Shown: positions 10,807 to 24,309 of the stretch, in pieces
Numbering within the stretch: the first letter of the stretch is position 1
How the letters are laid out: every line of letters starts with the position of its first letter
Source: Erythrophleum ivorense
Taxonomy: Eukaryota; Streptophyta; Magnoliopsida; Fabales; Fabaceae
Assembly (NCBI GenBank): GCA_026724425.1
Contig: JAIUCV010000001.1
Location: forward strand, 14,304,556-14,368,555
DNA length: 64,000 nucleotides
Direction: 5' to 3'
Made by a program: the position numbers and the translations under genes
The notes under the pieces: generated by a model
The model's database searches: none
Told to the model about the DNA's origin: nothing
The model's input: only the letters and a program-made list of their open reading frames with translations

Positions 10807-13120
10807 ATGAGAATCTTGGTGATATTCATCTTGCAAATATTAGGAGTCTTGTTCCTTAACAACCTTCTCATTTGCCACGCACTCAGGCGTTATACTTTTG
10901 AGGTTTGTTTTTATTAACCTAATAACAATTACGTTTAGGCTATGCTGAAGTAATATATACATACATATATATATATATATATAAAATAGCTGTTAATTTG
11001 CATTTTGACTCTTGCTATTGAAGTGCAGGTCAAAGACACTTCCTACACAAGACTTTGCAGCACCAAGAACATATTGACAGTAAATGGGCAATTTCCTGGG
11101 CCAACCTTGCATGTTACCAAAGGTGAAACCATCATTGTTGATGTCTATAACCGAGCCAACGAGAGCATCACTATCCACTGGTAAACTAAATTGAATTAAA
11201 CCAAGCCTACTTTTTGTCATCTCAACTAGTTTATTAAGCTTAATATGATTGGTGAGAGAATTAATTATAAACGCGAAACTATTAATTTGCAGGCATGGAG
11301 TGAACCAGCCAAGATATCCATGGTCAGATGGTCCCGAATTTATCACTCAGTGCCCCATTCGACCTGGTCACAAGTTTAGCCAAAAGGTCATATTTTCTGA
11401 AGAGGAAGGCACCCTCTGGTGGCATGCTCATAGCGACTATTCCCGAGCCACTGTTCATGGTGCTATTGTCATTAAACCCAAGCCAGGAACCACCTATCCA
11501 TTTCCGAAACCACAAGCAGAATTTCCCATTATATTAGGTATATTAATCTATAAATTTAAGGACTAAACTTAGTAAACTTTCTTAGGTGTTTACTATCAAA
11601 TTTTTCAACACAAAAAATGACATGTGGAGAAAATATTTGAAAAGACTCAAAAAAATTAACTATCTATTTGTGACTTGTAAATGCAGGAGAATGGTGGAAA
11701 CGAGATATCGTTCAGGTCTTTAATGACTTCCTTGAAAGTGGAGGAGATCCCATGTTGTCCGATGCTTATACCATTAATGGCCAACCTGGTGATTTTTATC
11801 CTTGCTCAAATTCTGGTAATTAATATGATTGATTTTATACTCTCCATGTGAATTATAATTAAAAACAATATTTTTATTGATAATTTGTAATTATTACAGA
11901 AACTTTCAAGTTGAAGGTTCGACATGGCAAAACCTATCTTCTCCGAATGATCAACGCTGCACTAGAGGACATTCTGTTCTTTGCCATCGCAAATCATACA
12001 CTCACGGTGGTTGGAACGGATGGAAGCTACATCAAGCCAGTGAAAGTAGATTACATTACAATCTCACCAGGTCAAACTATGGATGTCTTGTTAGAAGCAA
12101 ACCAACCATTAGATCGCTACTACATGGCTGCTAGAGTTTATTCCAGTGCTAGTTTTGTTCCATTTAACCCCATAATTACCACTGCTATCCTTCAATACAA
12201 AGGAAACTACATCCCAACTTCGACTATCCCTTCCTTGCCTTCGCTTCCAGCCCCAAACGACACCGTTGCCTCCACCAACCTCATAAGCCAACTTAAAAGC
12301 TTGGCAGACAAGGACCACTCTATTGATGTGCCATTAGAGATAAGCACGAAGCTTCTCTACACAGTGTCAGTTAACACATTACCATGTAAGAATGGTTCGA
12401 TTTGTGTTGGTCCAAATCAGAATCGCCTCTCAGCTAGTATGAACAATATAAGCTTCCAATTGCCTCCCGGGACTAACATTTTGCAGGCTTATTATAACAA
12501 CGTTAGTGGTGTTTATGGGGAGAAGTTTCCAGATGCACCAAAATTTGAATTTGATTTCACTGGTAACAATCTACCTCCGTTCTTGTTGACTCCGTCGGTA
12601 GATACGGAGGTGAAGGTACTTGAGTATGGGTCCACGGTGGAGCTCGTTCTTCAGGGGACTAATGTGCTTGCTGGAACCGAGCACCCTATTCACCTCCATG
12701 GGCATAGTTTCTATGTGGTGGGTTGGGGATTTGGGAACTTTGACAAAGACAAGGACCCTTTGAAGTACAATCTTGTTGATCCTCCATATCAAAACACTGT
12801 GGCTATACCCAAAAATGGTTGGGTCAGCATAAGATTCACGACCAAAAATCCATGTATTCTATACTTATTGCACTGGTTTTGTTTTGGATCGTAAATTTTA
12901 ATTTAATTCAATTTTTGTCGATTTTATACTTATTGCTTTTGTTCTGTTTTGGATCTTTTATATTAATTTTGTTTGGTTTGCATATGTAGGTGTATGGTTC
13001 ATGCACTGTCATTTAGAGCGTCATGCGAGGTGGGGGATGGCTATGACTTTCATTGTGAAGAATGGTAACAATCCAGAGGAGCGGATGCTACCACCACCAC
13101 CGGACATGCCCAAATGTTGA
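10807..13120 (+). CDS. Laccase (plant multicopper oxidase), LAC14/15-like
   Basis: Six exons join in frame: 10807-10902, 11029-11180, 11293-11537, 11687-11815, 11900-12853 and 12990-13120, giving 568 aa, the usual laccase size. Residues 1 to about 25 form a secretion signal (MRILVIFILQILGVLFL...). Three cupredoxin domains follow. All four copper motifs are visible: HWHGVNQPRYPWSDGPEFI, GTLWWHAHSDYSRATVHGA, HPIHLHGHSFYVVGWGFGNF and FMHCHLERHARWGM, the last with Met in the axial type-1 position. Plant laccases oxidise phenolics in the cell wall (lignin monomers, flavonoids). The PFPKPxAEFPIILGEWWK and NTVAIPKNGW segments point to the LAC14/15 group. Oddities: the exon 5 donor is CAT|GTATTC, not AG|GT, and the junction codon is TGT (Cys) where laccases carry Gly (NPGVWFMHCH). 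A broken duplicate lies at 54234-55945. The family call is firm; the substrate is unknown. Confidence -1.
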
Positions 13121-13134
13121 TTTTAATTTTAAAG

Positions 13135-13140
13135 AATAAA
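13135..13140 (+). terminator. Polyadenylation signal of the laccase
   Basis: AATAAA lies 15 bp after the stop codon, followed by T-rich sequence. Cleavage is probably somewhere near 13160-13260, but plants use loose signals, so this is suggestive only. Confidence -1.
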
Positions 13141-16100
13141 GACCAAGGAAATTTGCCAAACACATATTGTTGCATTCTTTAATATTCTTTAGTTATTCAT
13201 TCTTTTGTTCATTGGGATGAGGGGAAGTAGAAATTGACAGAAGAAGGATATCAACAACTTGTAAGAATTGCAGACTCATATATGATCCTCATTTTTAATT
13301 AGAATGCTTTGGAAAAAAGTCATTGTTCAATTTTAGTGAAAATGTCAACAGGATGAATATATATATATATATATATTGAATAAATTAAAGGTTTCCCATC
13401 TTTGAGGATGGAGACCAAAGCAATGGTGAAGTGGCCCAATGGAAATGAGAAAATTGAGACCCACAAAATAATTTACAAATTAATAATGTCATTTGTAGAC
13501 ATATATACAATCTTGGTGTCAACCTCAGAAATAAGGCAAAATCTTGCGGCGTATGTCTTTAAGATTTTCAGCATCTCTGTTCTTCTAAATTTTTAATTCA
13601 CGAGCATAACCATGCGCAAAACAATCTCTTTATTCTTTGATTTCATTATAGTATAGCATACAACTATTATAGTGAAAAATGTGCTGCTATTGTATATTAA
13701 ATTATATATTAATTTTTCAATATTTACTTATGCAGGATGAACGAATTTTAACGTCATTAATATCATATGTAAAAAAAAAGATTATCATGCATTAATTTCA
13801 CTATAAAAAAGTAATAAAATAATTGCTTATTTGAGATTTAAATATTTATAGTTTACCAAAATAATGACTCTAAATAAAAATAAAAAAGAATAATTTTGAT
13901 CATTTTGAATATATATATTCTGGCCGATATATTTAATTTCTGAATATATCAAACATAAGTGAGAAATTGTGAGTATATTTATTTTGATTGGGCAACAATT
14001 TGTGTTATCGACACCCTGCAACAAAAGTTATAATTTTTCAGTCATAAAGTCTTCTATAAATTTATGTATTATTCCAAACCCATTCTACCAAGTTACTTTT
14101 CTAGCTGTAAATTTGGTTTTTCTTATCACAGTTTTCCAAATTACGCGTTCCCCGTTTTTATTTTTATTCATTAAAAAATCTGTAAATAACTATGAAGTAA
14201 TCTTAAGAAAAAAAATTTATTATAAATAAATACTTTAATAACCTAATTGATAAAGTTTATCGATTAAAAAAAATCTTACAGCTTTCTACACAACATAACA
14301 TGTTATCTATACACAAAGGAGTCTTGACACACAAGTCATCAAAAAGAATTAACTCTAAACTAACAATTAAAAACATTAAAAAGAACTGTAATTTTTTGTC
14401 CCTAAAAAATACATATATCTCAATTATTTTCACCTTAAATTTTAAAAATATATAATTTATTTTTTCAAAAGTATACATGTCTTAATTATTTGATTATTAA
14501 ATCTTAAAAAGAATTCAATCCTGATACGTTTTTTATTTGCTAACCATTAGTCCCCATCATATTAATGCATGCTTCATGGACTAATGAATATTAAGTCCAA
14601 ACTTTTCAAGGACTAAATTATATTTCTATCAAAGACAGACCAAATAATTGAAGCAAGTACCGTATATTGATTTAATTGCATATTTTGAAGTGCCAAATTA
14701 ATTAAAGCATATATTTTTTAAGGACTAAAAATATATTTCCTCAGAAAAATCAATACCTCTTTGTAGTAGTTGGAGGCTGCAAGTGGGTCACTGTTCGACA
14801 AATTGAATATATAAAGTTGAACTATACTATTATAAGACAGCAAGTTTCTAGTGCCTTTCACTCTTCTTTAACCAAAATTAATCTATGCTTGAACAGATAT
14901 ATTTTGATGAAGAGCGCAGCTATTGCAGTGATAATTACATTCAGGGGGATGGTAAATAGGTGTATGCAGAATTTTCTTACAATCGACTTGATAAAACACT
15001 ATAACTTCTAAATACAGTCCCAGGTGCACTAATTTTAATGAGAGCAAGAGACTTAACATGGTGACTTCAAGAAAACAACTTGGAGTTGCAATTCTAGTAT
15101 GCAAAACAGCGCAACTAAATTGACAGCAATCAAAGAACTTCACAGTGCTTAAAGTAGTTAGAGCAAATATGAGGTAAACTACCTAGAACCATCAAGTGCA
15201 CAACGACAGCAATAATAATTATGAGCAGTACTAATAAATAAGCTAGTAACGAAAATGTAAAGCTGTAACGCAGCTGACTTGCAATAGTAGCAAATGAGAT
15301 AGGATGCACTCATAGCTTTTATGTACATAAGTTCTAATAGAAATTCCAAAAAGCAATGTAAAAGGTAATAAGAAGTAAGCAAAAGAGAAGCAGCACACAA
15401 ATTTGTCCTAGATCAATCAATAAGACCTATGTCTGGTACCTTTGCAAAGGAAGATATTTTTCTTATTCTACACTAGCAACGATATTGAAGGTTAATTTTC
15501 ACTTGCTTACCCATAATAATAGGTTTTCCCAACTCACTTAAAATGGATACAAATAAAGGTATTTTCACTTACTAAGCCACAATGACCTCTACTTAAAATT
15601 TTCAAGTTAGGAAAGTATTACAATGAAAATATTACAATGTGAAAGGAAGTAGTAGTGGACCTTCTAATCTCAAGAGAATAGTAGGGTATAGCACAAGAAA
15701 ATATAATTAAGTTGACTAAACCTAGATACTAAGCACTTCTAGGAATGTTTGGTAAAGTACGTAGAACAATGAGAATAGCACTAAGAAAGTTTCTGACCTT
15801 GTGTTCTTTGTCTTCTTTGCTGGAATGAGCCTCATATACATAGGGGAGGCAATGTACTATCCATTGGAAGCATAAGTCTATTAAGCTTGCACTATCTAAG
15901 TTGTGTCTTTCTTTCCTTTTCAAACTCTTTTGGCTATTGGTTCTACTTGTTTTGGACATTCTCAATTGCTCATGCAACTTGTTAATTTTTTAAGTGCTAA
16001 AGTTTGTTCTTAATTTCCCATTTCAATTTCAACTTCAATGGTTTCTGCTTAAATTTAGATAGCTGTTGGGATGACATTAACAAAGAGATTCCTTTTATTT

Positions 16101-16211
16101 CTTTAGCTGATTTAAGCTTTGCTCCTTATTTCCTTTTTTGCTTCAGTTGATCATTTGAATGATCAAGAGAGGCCTTTCTTCTAAATTTCACATCTTAGCA
16201 AATGACCTTTA
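13141..16211. other. Intergenic DNA between laccase and the transposon block
   Basis: No protein family was recognised in any frame. There is a (TA)n tract at about 13357-13375. Around 14540-14750 several TAGTCC and GGACTAAA words on both strands suggest an eroded foldback MITE, but its ends could not be defined. The 14760-16100 part is less AT-rich and contains a few frames of 60-86 codons on both strands; none shows a motif or a convincing splice structure. Confidence -1.
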
Positions 16212-16300
16212 CTTCACAACAAGAATTAGGCGAAAAAACAAGAGATGTATTCCCTCACTAATCTGTAGCTAAATAATGAGGGATTAGTGAGAAACATTAA

Positions 16301-19038
16301 TGTCACACCTCATAATCAAGAGTATAACCGACACAAAAAACAAATAATTTCTCCTTTGTAAGTCTAACTAAAACCAAGATCCTTACCAAAGTTTATTGGA
16401 AATCACTAATATTTAATGCCAAATAGTAAAACCAATTAGAACAACTATAAGTTGTACTTGAAATAAATGTAATCAATCATATGTGGCTTTTGTAAATATT
16501 TCGATAAAGTCTGCCCTGAAATTTAGATCTCCTAAGATTTCTATAATCAGCCCAACACAATAATTACATTAAAAGAGAGTTTTACTTTTAACACAATTCA
16601 CTATACATCAGTCATCAGGGGTATGAAGTCCTATTTGTAGACCAATAGAGCTACATACATAATAAAAAATAAAATCAATTTTCATATTGACAAACAAAAT
16701 TATGCTCTCACGAATAGATGACCAAAAGCAAAAGAGGACAACTGATCTTATGCTACTGAAGAGGGTTCAAGTTTAGTTCTGCTATCTAAAAAGAATATTA
16801 AAAACAAAAGGAATGAATTCAAAGCCCAATGAGTAAATAATGCTAACTATATATGATAAAGACAATTTAATGTTAAAGTTTTTATTAATAACGGCAAATT
16901 AACAAGTGAAACATTTAAACAATGATTGACAAATATTTCAAATAAGCTATTTATAAATACAACAACAACCTTTAATCAGAACTGATGGAATCAAACATAA
17001 AGCATACAACTGGCGATAGTAAATATCATAAACATGAGCAACTTGCTCATAGAAATCAGAGCAGATCCATGTGCAGTGGCCAACCACATAGGGCTAGTAA
17101 CACCTTTGGTAACTAGGGTATGGATCATAGTGGACCATGGCTAACCATTATTGCAATTAGTTATAAGGTCCCAAAAGAGATAGCTTCCAAAAAGAATCAT
17201 TAAATATTCAGATATACAGAAAATCAAGACAAAATTTAATTAAAAACCCCATATTTAAACAAAGACAATTTCAATCATGGGTTTGTGTCCTCAAATACAA
17301 AGATACTTAAGTAAGCATGCAGATAATTAAATAATAAGGACACAATTAATTAAATCAGCAGTAATTAAATGAGAAATGTTTGAACACAAATATTGGAATA
17401 GAGTTTGCATCAACAAATATATATAGTCAGCATTATCTACTCACCTCTCACAATGTCATAGATAATCTCCTATCATATCCTCTGCTAGTTCCTTAGTAAC
17501 AATTACTTTTGCCAAAATACCCTATAATACTGGTTCACAAAACCTTAGTATTTGGATGGTCTCAAGTTGCCTTATAACCAAATTTATCTTATTTCCCGAT
17601 CATTTGGTCTTGGCAAGTTCCTTTGGAAAGTAATTAATTATATCCCTTTCACAACACCAACATAAACATGTTTATTCAAGTTCCAATTTTAATTCTTAAA
17701 TATCCTATCTATATTTTATTTATTTTATTTTTTACTTTATTATATATATATATATATATTACCACTATAATCCCACACATATTTCATTTGTGAACTTTCC
17801 TTTCCAAATTTCTACATGTTGATCAATTGTTACTTATGAAATCTTTATCTTGGGGAAGTAAAATTTTTTCCCAAAAGTTAATGAACTCCTTGAATATTCC
17901 TAACTTGAAGTTCTTGGATTTTTCTCATTTACCATAGATGTTTTCTAATAACTTAGAGTTTAAAACATAAACTAAAAAAAAAGGCAAAAACAATATTTTC
18001 ATTTTGTGTGGTTTAGGACCACTTACCCTTAAAATTCAAGGATTAGCATAATAAGCACTCAAACCCATAAATTCAAAAAAATAAATTTCAGCAATAAATG
18101 CTCATTATGGCAATTGTTAAGAAGGAAAATCTTAACCCAAATTCATAAGGGTAATTGTACAATGGACTACTTACATAGGAGGACCAAGTGAAGACTGGAG
18201 CTAATTGAGTCCTTAATTTAAGTATCCTTCACACCCATAGTTTTCCCCCAATCCAGCCAAGCCACAACACACAAGTAGCCATACTCACACACCTCTGCTC
18301 TATCTAGCCAAGAATAAAAAAGGGAGAGGAAGAACATGCAGAGTAGGTTTTAGATTCACATTAAAGAACAACCATGCACTAGAAAAATAAAAAAGACTAA
18401 AAGGATGATAAGGACATCTTACCAACAACAAATAAGTTGAAATTTCAAATCAAGAACCATGATAAAAGAAAGGGAATATACAAAACAATATCAGTGCAAA
18501 TGGAAAATGAAATAATGCACCAGTAACAGCAAGGAATCTAAAAAAAAATACAGACATTTCCAGCAACCAAGAAGCCTAGCTTCAGACCTGAGGGGAAATG
18601 GATTTGCACAAAGGGAAATGATAGCCAATATGCAATAGTAAAGCTTGGCTGCAATAGCTAGAAAATGTACAAAAATAGAAGTGAAAAAGGAAATTGAGTT
18701 GTAACGAATATGGAGATAATGGTAGATGGTTTGGTTTTCCTTTCCCTTGCTCCTACTGTTCGAACAAAGTAACTTAGATGGGAGTGGTGTGCAATAGAAG
18801 ATGGATGGGAAAATGAAAAAAAAAACCAACTCTTCATTCATTCAAGCAAGTGGGCGTCTTTTTGGTATAATGGAAAAATGACCTAGAAGAAGGGGAAAAA
18901 AATAAAATAATGCCTAATAGAGGCTCGAATTTGAGATGTTAAAGGTGAGAATGTCCCTGGCTGCCATTAAACCCAAGCCTTATTCTTAGTTACCTCTACT
19001 AATTAATTTATATATATATATATATATGGGTTTTTACA
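16301..19038 (+). mobile_element. Solo LTR A (TGTCACACC family)
   Basis: It starts TGTCACACCT and ends GGGTTTTTACA (TG..CA ends), and is flanked by the perfect 5-bp duplication ATTAA (16296-16300 and 19039-19043). At 2738 bp it is a long LTR. It aligns along its length with LTR B at 40357-43040: both contain the ATGTGGCTTTTGTAAA-like and CTACTCACCT segments in the same order and end in an AT-rich tract. There is no internal retrotransposon sequence on either side, so it is a solo LTR left by recombination. The short frames inside it (such as 18491-18841 on the minus strand) are not genes. Confidence -1.
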
Positions 19039-19043
19039 ATTAA

Positions 19044-20052
19044 ATTCCTTGCTAAATCTTGCAATATTAAAGGAAGAAGATGTACAGAGGGTGGCACAAA
19101 TTTCTATAACATATTGATGAAAGATTAATGAGGAATGTAGCTCTTACTATTTGGTGAGAGATAACTTAATAGCTAATTTTTTGCTAAATAGTAAGAGATT
19201 ACTAAGTAATAAAATCTCCTTACTAAATTTAATGTTTGTACATACAGTGAGGGAATAGCAAGATATTTTTTCCTTGCTAATTTGATTTGCATTATTAGGG
19301 ATTAGCAGGGTATAATTCTCTTACTAATTGCTTGCAAAGAATTAATAAAAACTTAAATCGTAAACCCTAAATCACTTTTGTTGCTTCGCCTCCTATCTCC
19401 CCTAAGTCATTATTCTTCCTCCACAGCCTCCAATCCTTGACAACCATCATTGCATGCTGCCAATTTAGCATAAAGAACTAAGGTTCAAAGAGATTTAGGC
19501 TTGTCGGCAATGGTGTCAGTTCAACACAAAAAATTAAGATTCGTCGAAGATGGCATGAGTGAAGCGTAATGGGTTTTCCTTCCTCTCTTTTTGTTTTCTC
19601 CCTTCTTCCTTTCTTCTCTATTTTTCTGCAACTAGCCATTTGATTCTAATGTTGTTTTAGGTTTAATTTGAGGAAGTACAAGAAGTACTATTTAGTTAGT
19701 AGTTTAGTTACTCTAAACCAAAAACAAAAAACAAAAATTCTCACACTTGAATTTCGGCAAGCTAATATTATTCCTCTAAATTTGCTATCAATATCTTTGT
19801 TCACGATCTTTTCTTAGTGAAGTTGATTCTTCCTTTTTTTTGGTTAGTTGTTTCGTTACTCAAACAAGACACACAAAAAATGTAAAAAAAAAAATAATGA
19901 AATGCTACTATTAGTAGTGTTATTGGTTGGCTTTTTGACTTACTAGTAATGTTATTGATGATAGGTATTAATGAATCAACAAATGTAAACAAATTACAAT
20001 TAACTAAGGCTTTAAGGCTTAAAGTATGGATTATTATTTATAAAGGAATTAA
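19044..20052. other. CACTA-gamma sequence left of CACTA-alpha
   Basis: This stretch belongs to CACTA-gamma. It begins with subterminal repeat words (CTTGCTAAAT, TTACTAAATTT, TTAGCAGGG; 19040-19330), then AT-rich sequence without coding content. It ends at the TAA duplicated by CACTA-alpha (20050-20052). Confidence -1.
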
Positions 20053-20067
20053 CACTACAAAAAAATA
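20053..20067. repeat. CACTA-alpha left terminal inverted repeat
   Basis: CACTACAAAAAAATA, the exact reverse complement of 36840-36854. It begins directly after the duplicated TAA. Confidence -1.
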
Positions 20068-20069
20068 GA

Positions 20070-22620
20070 TCTTTAGTAATGACTTTTAGCAGCGACCTAA
20101 AAAAATGGTCGTTGAAAAAATATTTTTAGCAACGACTTTATTAAGTTGTCACTAAAAATTGTCACTAAAAAAATATTTTTGTTTCTGAAAAGATTTTTAG
20201 CGACAAAAAAAAAATCACTAAAACTATTTAGTAGCAACAAAAAAATCGTCGCTAAATATTTTTTGTGGCGACATCGACATAATCGCCGCTAAATAACCTT
20301 TTAGTAGCGACAAGATTTGGTCGCCACTAAAATATAACATTTAGCGACGACACAATAGGTCGTCACTAAAAGTCCAAATGCCCATTATCTAACAAAACTT
20401 TTAGCGACCACTACATTAAATCGTTGCTAAAATAAAACTTTTAGCGACTATTAGCTTTAGTTGTCGTTAAAGTGTGATTTAGCGACGACTAAAGGTGGTC
20501 ATCACTAAAAGTCCAAATGCCCATTATCTATCTGACAAACCTTTTAGCGACGACCAGATTTAGTCGTCACTAAAACATAATTTTTAGCGACTATTAGCTT
20601 TAGTCGTCGCTAAAGTGTGATTTAGCAACGACTAAAGGTGGTCATCACTAAAAGTCCAAATGCCCATTATCTATCTGACAAACCTTTTAGCGACGACCAG
20701 ATTTAGTCGTCGCTAAAACATAGCTTTTAGCAACTATTAGTTTTAGTCGTCGTTAAAGTGTGATTTAGCGACGACTAATGGTAGTCGTCACTAAAAGTTC
20801 AAATGCCCATTATTTATCTGACAAATCTTTTAGCGACGATCAGATTTAGTCGTCGCTAAAACATAACTTTTAGCGACTATTAGCTTTAGTCGTCACTAAA
20901 ATGTAATTTAGCGACAACTAATGGTAGTCGTCACTAAAAGTCCAAATGTCCATTATCTATCTGACAAACCTTTTAGCGACGATCAGATTTAGTAATCGCT
21001 AAAACATAACTTTTAGCGACTATTAGCTTTAGTCGTTGCTAAAATGTAATTTAGCAACGACTAAAGGTGGTCGTCACTAAGAGTCCAAATGTCCATTATC
21101 TATCTGACAAACCTTTTAGCGACGACCAGATTTAGTCGTCACTAAAACATAATTTTTAGCGACTATTAGCTTTAGTCGTCGCTAAAGTGTGATTTAGCAA
21201 CGACTAAAGGTGGTCGTCACTAAAAGTCCAAATGCCCATTATCTATCTGACAAACCTTTTAGCGACGACCAGATTTAGTCGTCGCTAAAACATAGCTTTT
21301 AGCGACTATTAGCTTTAGTCGTCGTTAAAGTGTGATTTAGCGACGACTAATGGTAGTCGTCACTAAAAGTTCAAATGCCCATTATTTATCTGACAAATCT
21401 TTTAGCGACGATCAGATTTAGTCGTCGCTAAAACATAACTTTTAGCGACTATTAGCTTTAGTCGTCGCTAAAATATAATTTAGCGACAACTAATGGTAGT
21501 CGTCACTAAAAGTCCAAATGCCCATTATCTATCTGACAAACCTTTTAGCGACGATCAGATTTAGTCATCGCTAAAACATAACTTTTAGCGACTATTAGCT
21601 TTAGTCGTCGCTAAAATGTAATTTAGCGACGACTAGTGGTAGTCGTCACTAAAAGTCCAAATGCCCATTATCTATCTGACAAACCTTTTAGCGACGATCA
21701 GATTTAGTCGTCGCTAAAGTGTGATTTAGCGACTAAAGGTGGTCGTCACTAAAAGTCCAAATACCCATTATCTATCTGACAAACCTTTTAGCGACCACCA
21801 AATTTAATCGTCGCTAAAACATAGCTTTTAGCGACTATTAGCTTTAGTCGTCGCTAAAATGTGATTTAGTGACGACTAAAGATGATCGTCACTAAAAATC
21901 CAAATGTCATTATCTATCTGACAAACCTTTTAGCGACGATCAGATTTAGTAGTCGCTAAAACATAACTTTTAGCGATTATTAGCTTTAGTCGTCGCTAAA
22001 GTGTGATTTAGCGACGACTAATGGTAGTTGTCACTAAAAGTCCAAATACCCATTATCTATTTGACAAACCTTTTAGCGACGATCAGATTTAGTCGTCGTT
22101 AAAGTGTGATTTAGCGACAACTAAAGGTGGTCGTCACTAAAAGTCCAAATGTCCATTATCTATCTGACAAACCTTTTGGCGACCACCAGATTTAGTCGTC
22201 GCTAAAATATAGCTTTTAGCGACTATTAGCTTTAGTCGTCGCTAAAGTGTGATTTAGCGACGACTAAAGGTGATCGTCACTAAAAGTCCAAATACCCATT
22301 ATCTATCTGACAAACCTTTTAGCGACTACCAGATTTAGTCGTCGCTAAAACATAACTTTTAGCGACTATTAGCTTTAGTCGTCGCTAAAGTGTGATTTAA
22401 CGACGACTAAAGGTGATCGTCACTAAAAATCCAAATGCCCATTATCTAACAAAACTTTTAGCGACCACCAAATTTAGTCGCTACTAAAAGTTCTGGCATC
22501 AAATTTTTTATTAAATAAAAATATTTGCGCCAAATTTTTTAGCGACGACTGATTGTATTCGTCGCTAAAAGTAGCTTTTAGCGGCGGCTAAAATAGTCGC
22601 CACTAAAAGTTTTGACGTAA
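20070..22620. repeat. CACTA-alpha left subterminal tandem array
   Basis: The array is built from a unit of about 143 bp. Each unit holds several inverted copies of TTTTAGCGACGACTAAA-type words and one CCATTATCTATCTGAC marker. The marker recurs near 20383, 20521, 20663, 20807, 20950, 21093, 21236, 21379, 21522, 21664, 21765, 21907, 22049, 22153, 22296 and 22439. Two intervals are short (101 and 104 bp), each missing about 42 bp. En/Spm elements use subterminal repeats as binding sites for their TNPA-type protein; by analogy this array is probably a transposase-binding region. The flanks of the array (20070-20380 and 22450-22620) contain more diverged copies. Confidence -1.
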
Positions 22621-24300
22621 AATTTTTTATTTATTAAAATTTTTTGCGTGAAATATTTTTGTAATTTATTTATAAATAAAAATATTTGAAATTAGAATAT
22701 TTTTAAGTTAAAAAAATAAATTATACGTGTCAATTAATATATGCAAATATACAAGATGAAAAAATTAATTAGAATATTTTTAAGTTAAAAAAATATTTTT
22801 AAAGTTAGTTAATGATTAATATATACAAATATATAAGACTAAAAAAATATTTTAATTGTAGTCATTAATTAGGATCATTAATTAAAAAAATAAAACTAGA
22901 ATTTTTATTAAGTTTAAAATACCTAATAGATTTAAGAAGTTAAAATTTTAATTTTTATAATTCACGAAATTAATATATCTAACATTTCATATGTCGAAGA
23001 ATCCATATATCTAAAATTTTAATTTCTATTTCTATGATTTATTTTATTAATGTGTCCTTTTCAATTTTTGAAGCAATGTAAACAACAAAGAGGTAGAAAG
23101 AAAGAAAAAAACAATGAAAGAGAAAAAAAAGGAATGGATAAAAGATTGAACTCCACCTTAATCTCTTATCATTGCAACATTAATTTTAGTTGGGTAACCC
23201 TTTTAAATTCCTATTTTGTCTTCTTCTTCATCCATTATTGTCTTCTTCTCCCTCATGTTCTATCGCTTTAAACTTGATATTTTATAATGAAAGTAAAAAT
23301 ATAATGATTTCTATGGATTTTTTGGTGAGGGGGCAGCCATGGATGTGAATTTAGAACTTCAATCTTGATACTTTAAACTTGGAGAGATCTTAAATGATTT
23401 TTTTTATGAAGATGAGCCCAGTTGTAATGTAATGAGTCCTAGTGTAATGATTTAACATACATTTCTTGTTGAGACAGCCACGTATACAAATTCTATAGAG
23501 ATAAGTTGGAGGATGATTTATATTTAGGATTAAAAACTTCAAATGTTTTAGTTTGAACAAAAATATATAATAGATAGATCATAGAAAAAGATACATTAGG
23601 CTATTGGAGAATAAAGATTCTAAATTCTTAATTAATTTCTGAGTTCAGTTTTGTATTTCTTAATTTTTACCTTCTTTTTATTGGTAATCAAGTATTTGAA
23701 TTCAGAACTTAAATAGAATAAAACTTAAGTAAATTATAAAAAGCATTATATAATTATAGACTTGTTTTAATATTAGTGAAAGGTAGTAAAAAACAAAAAT
23801 CACAAAATTAAAGCCCTAAACAAACTTTTTTAAGAAAAATAAGAGACCGAATCGCCTTCAGATTCGCCACGCGTAGATCTCGAAAAATACCCAAAATCAA
23901 AAAAAAAATCACCTCAAACGGAGTACGGTACACAAAGTTATGGCATTTTAAAGTTTTACCCTCCAATCTTATATTTTCTTCATAATTTCTGCTCTAAACC
24001 TAAAAGCGCTTCAACAGTAAAACCTAAGGTCAGTTTTCATTCCAGTTTTCATTCCTCGCCTCTTTGTTTTCCCCATCTTTCCCCTTTCCCCCTTTCTCAT
24101 TTTAAAACCTTCTTCGCATTTGCTGGCAAAGACTATTGGAAATCCTTCTCAATCTTCATTCCAATACATCCCTCTGGTCGATTTCGTTGTGAGTGAAGCT
24201 ATTCTAACAAAAACATTTCGCGCACGAAAAACAGAGTATCCCTAAAAGCTGATTTCGCTGTGGAAGAGGAGAACACAAAAACTGAAAAGGAAGGAAGCTA
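22621..24300. other. Non-coding left interior of CACTA-alpha
   Basis: AT-rich sequence up to about 23800, then a C/T-rich leader-like stretch (24050-24130) that may include the promoter and a non-coding first exon of the transposase gene. GAATCGCC..CAGATTC (about 23848-23866) forms a small hairpin. No protein motif was seen. Confidence -1.
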
Positions 24301-24309
24301 TGTAAGTGG

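Noticed and set aside
14817..15977. Possible small genes on both strands
   Set aside because: Frames of 64-86 codons overlap on opposite strands, without motifs or splice structure.
20070..22450. CRISPR-like repeat array
   Set aside because: Repeats are 143-bp tandem units with internal inverted words inside CACTA termini; there are no unique spacers, and the genome is a plant's.
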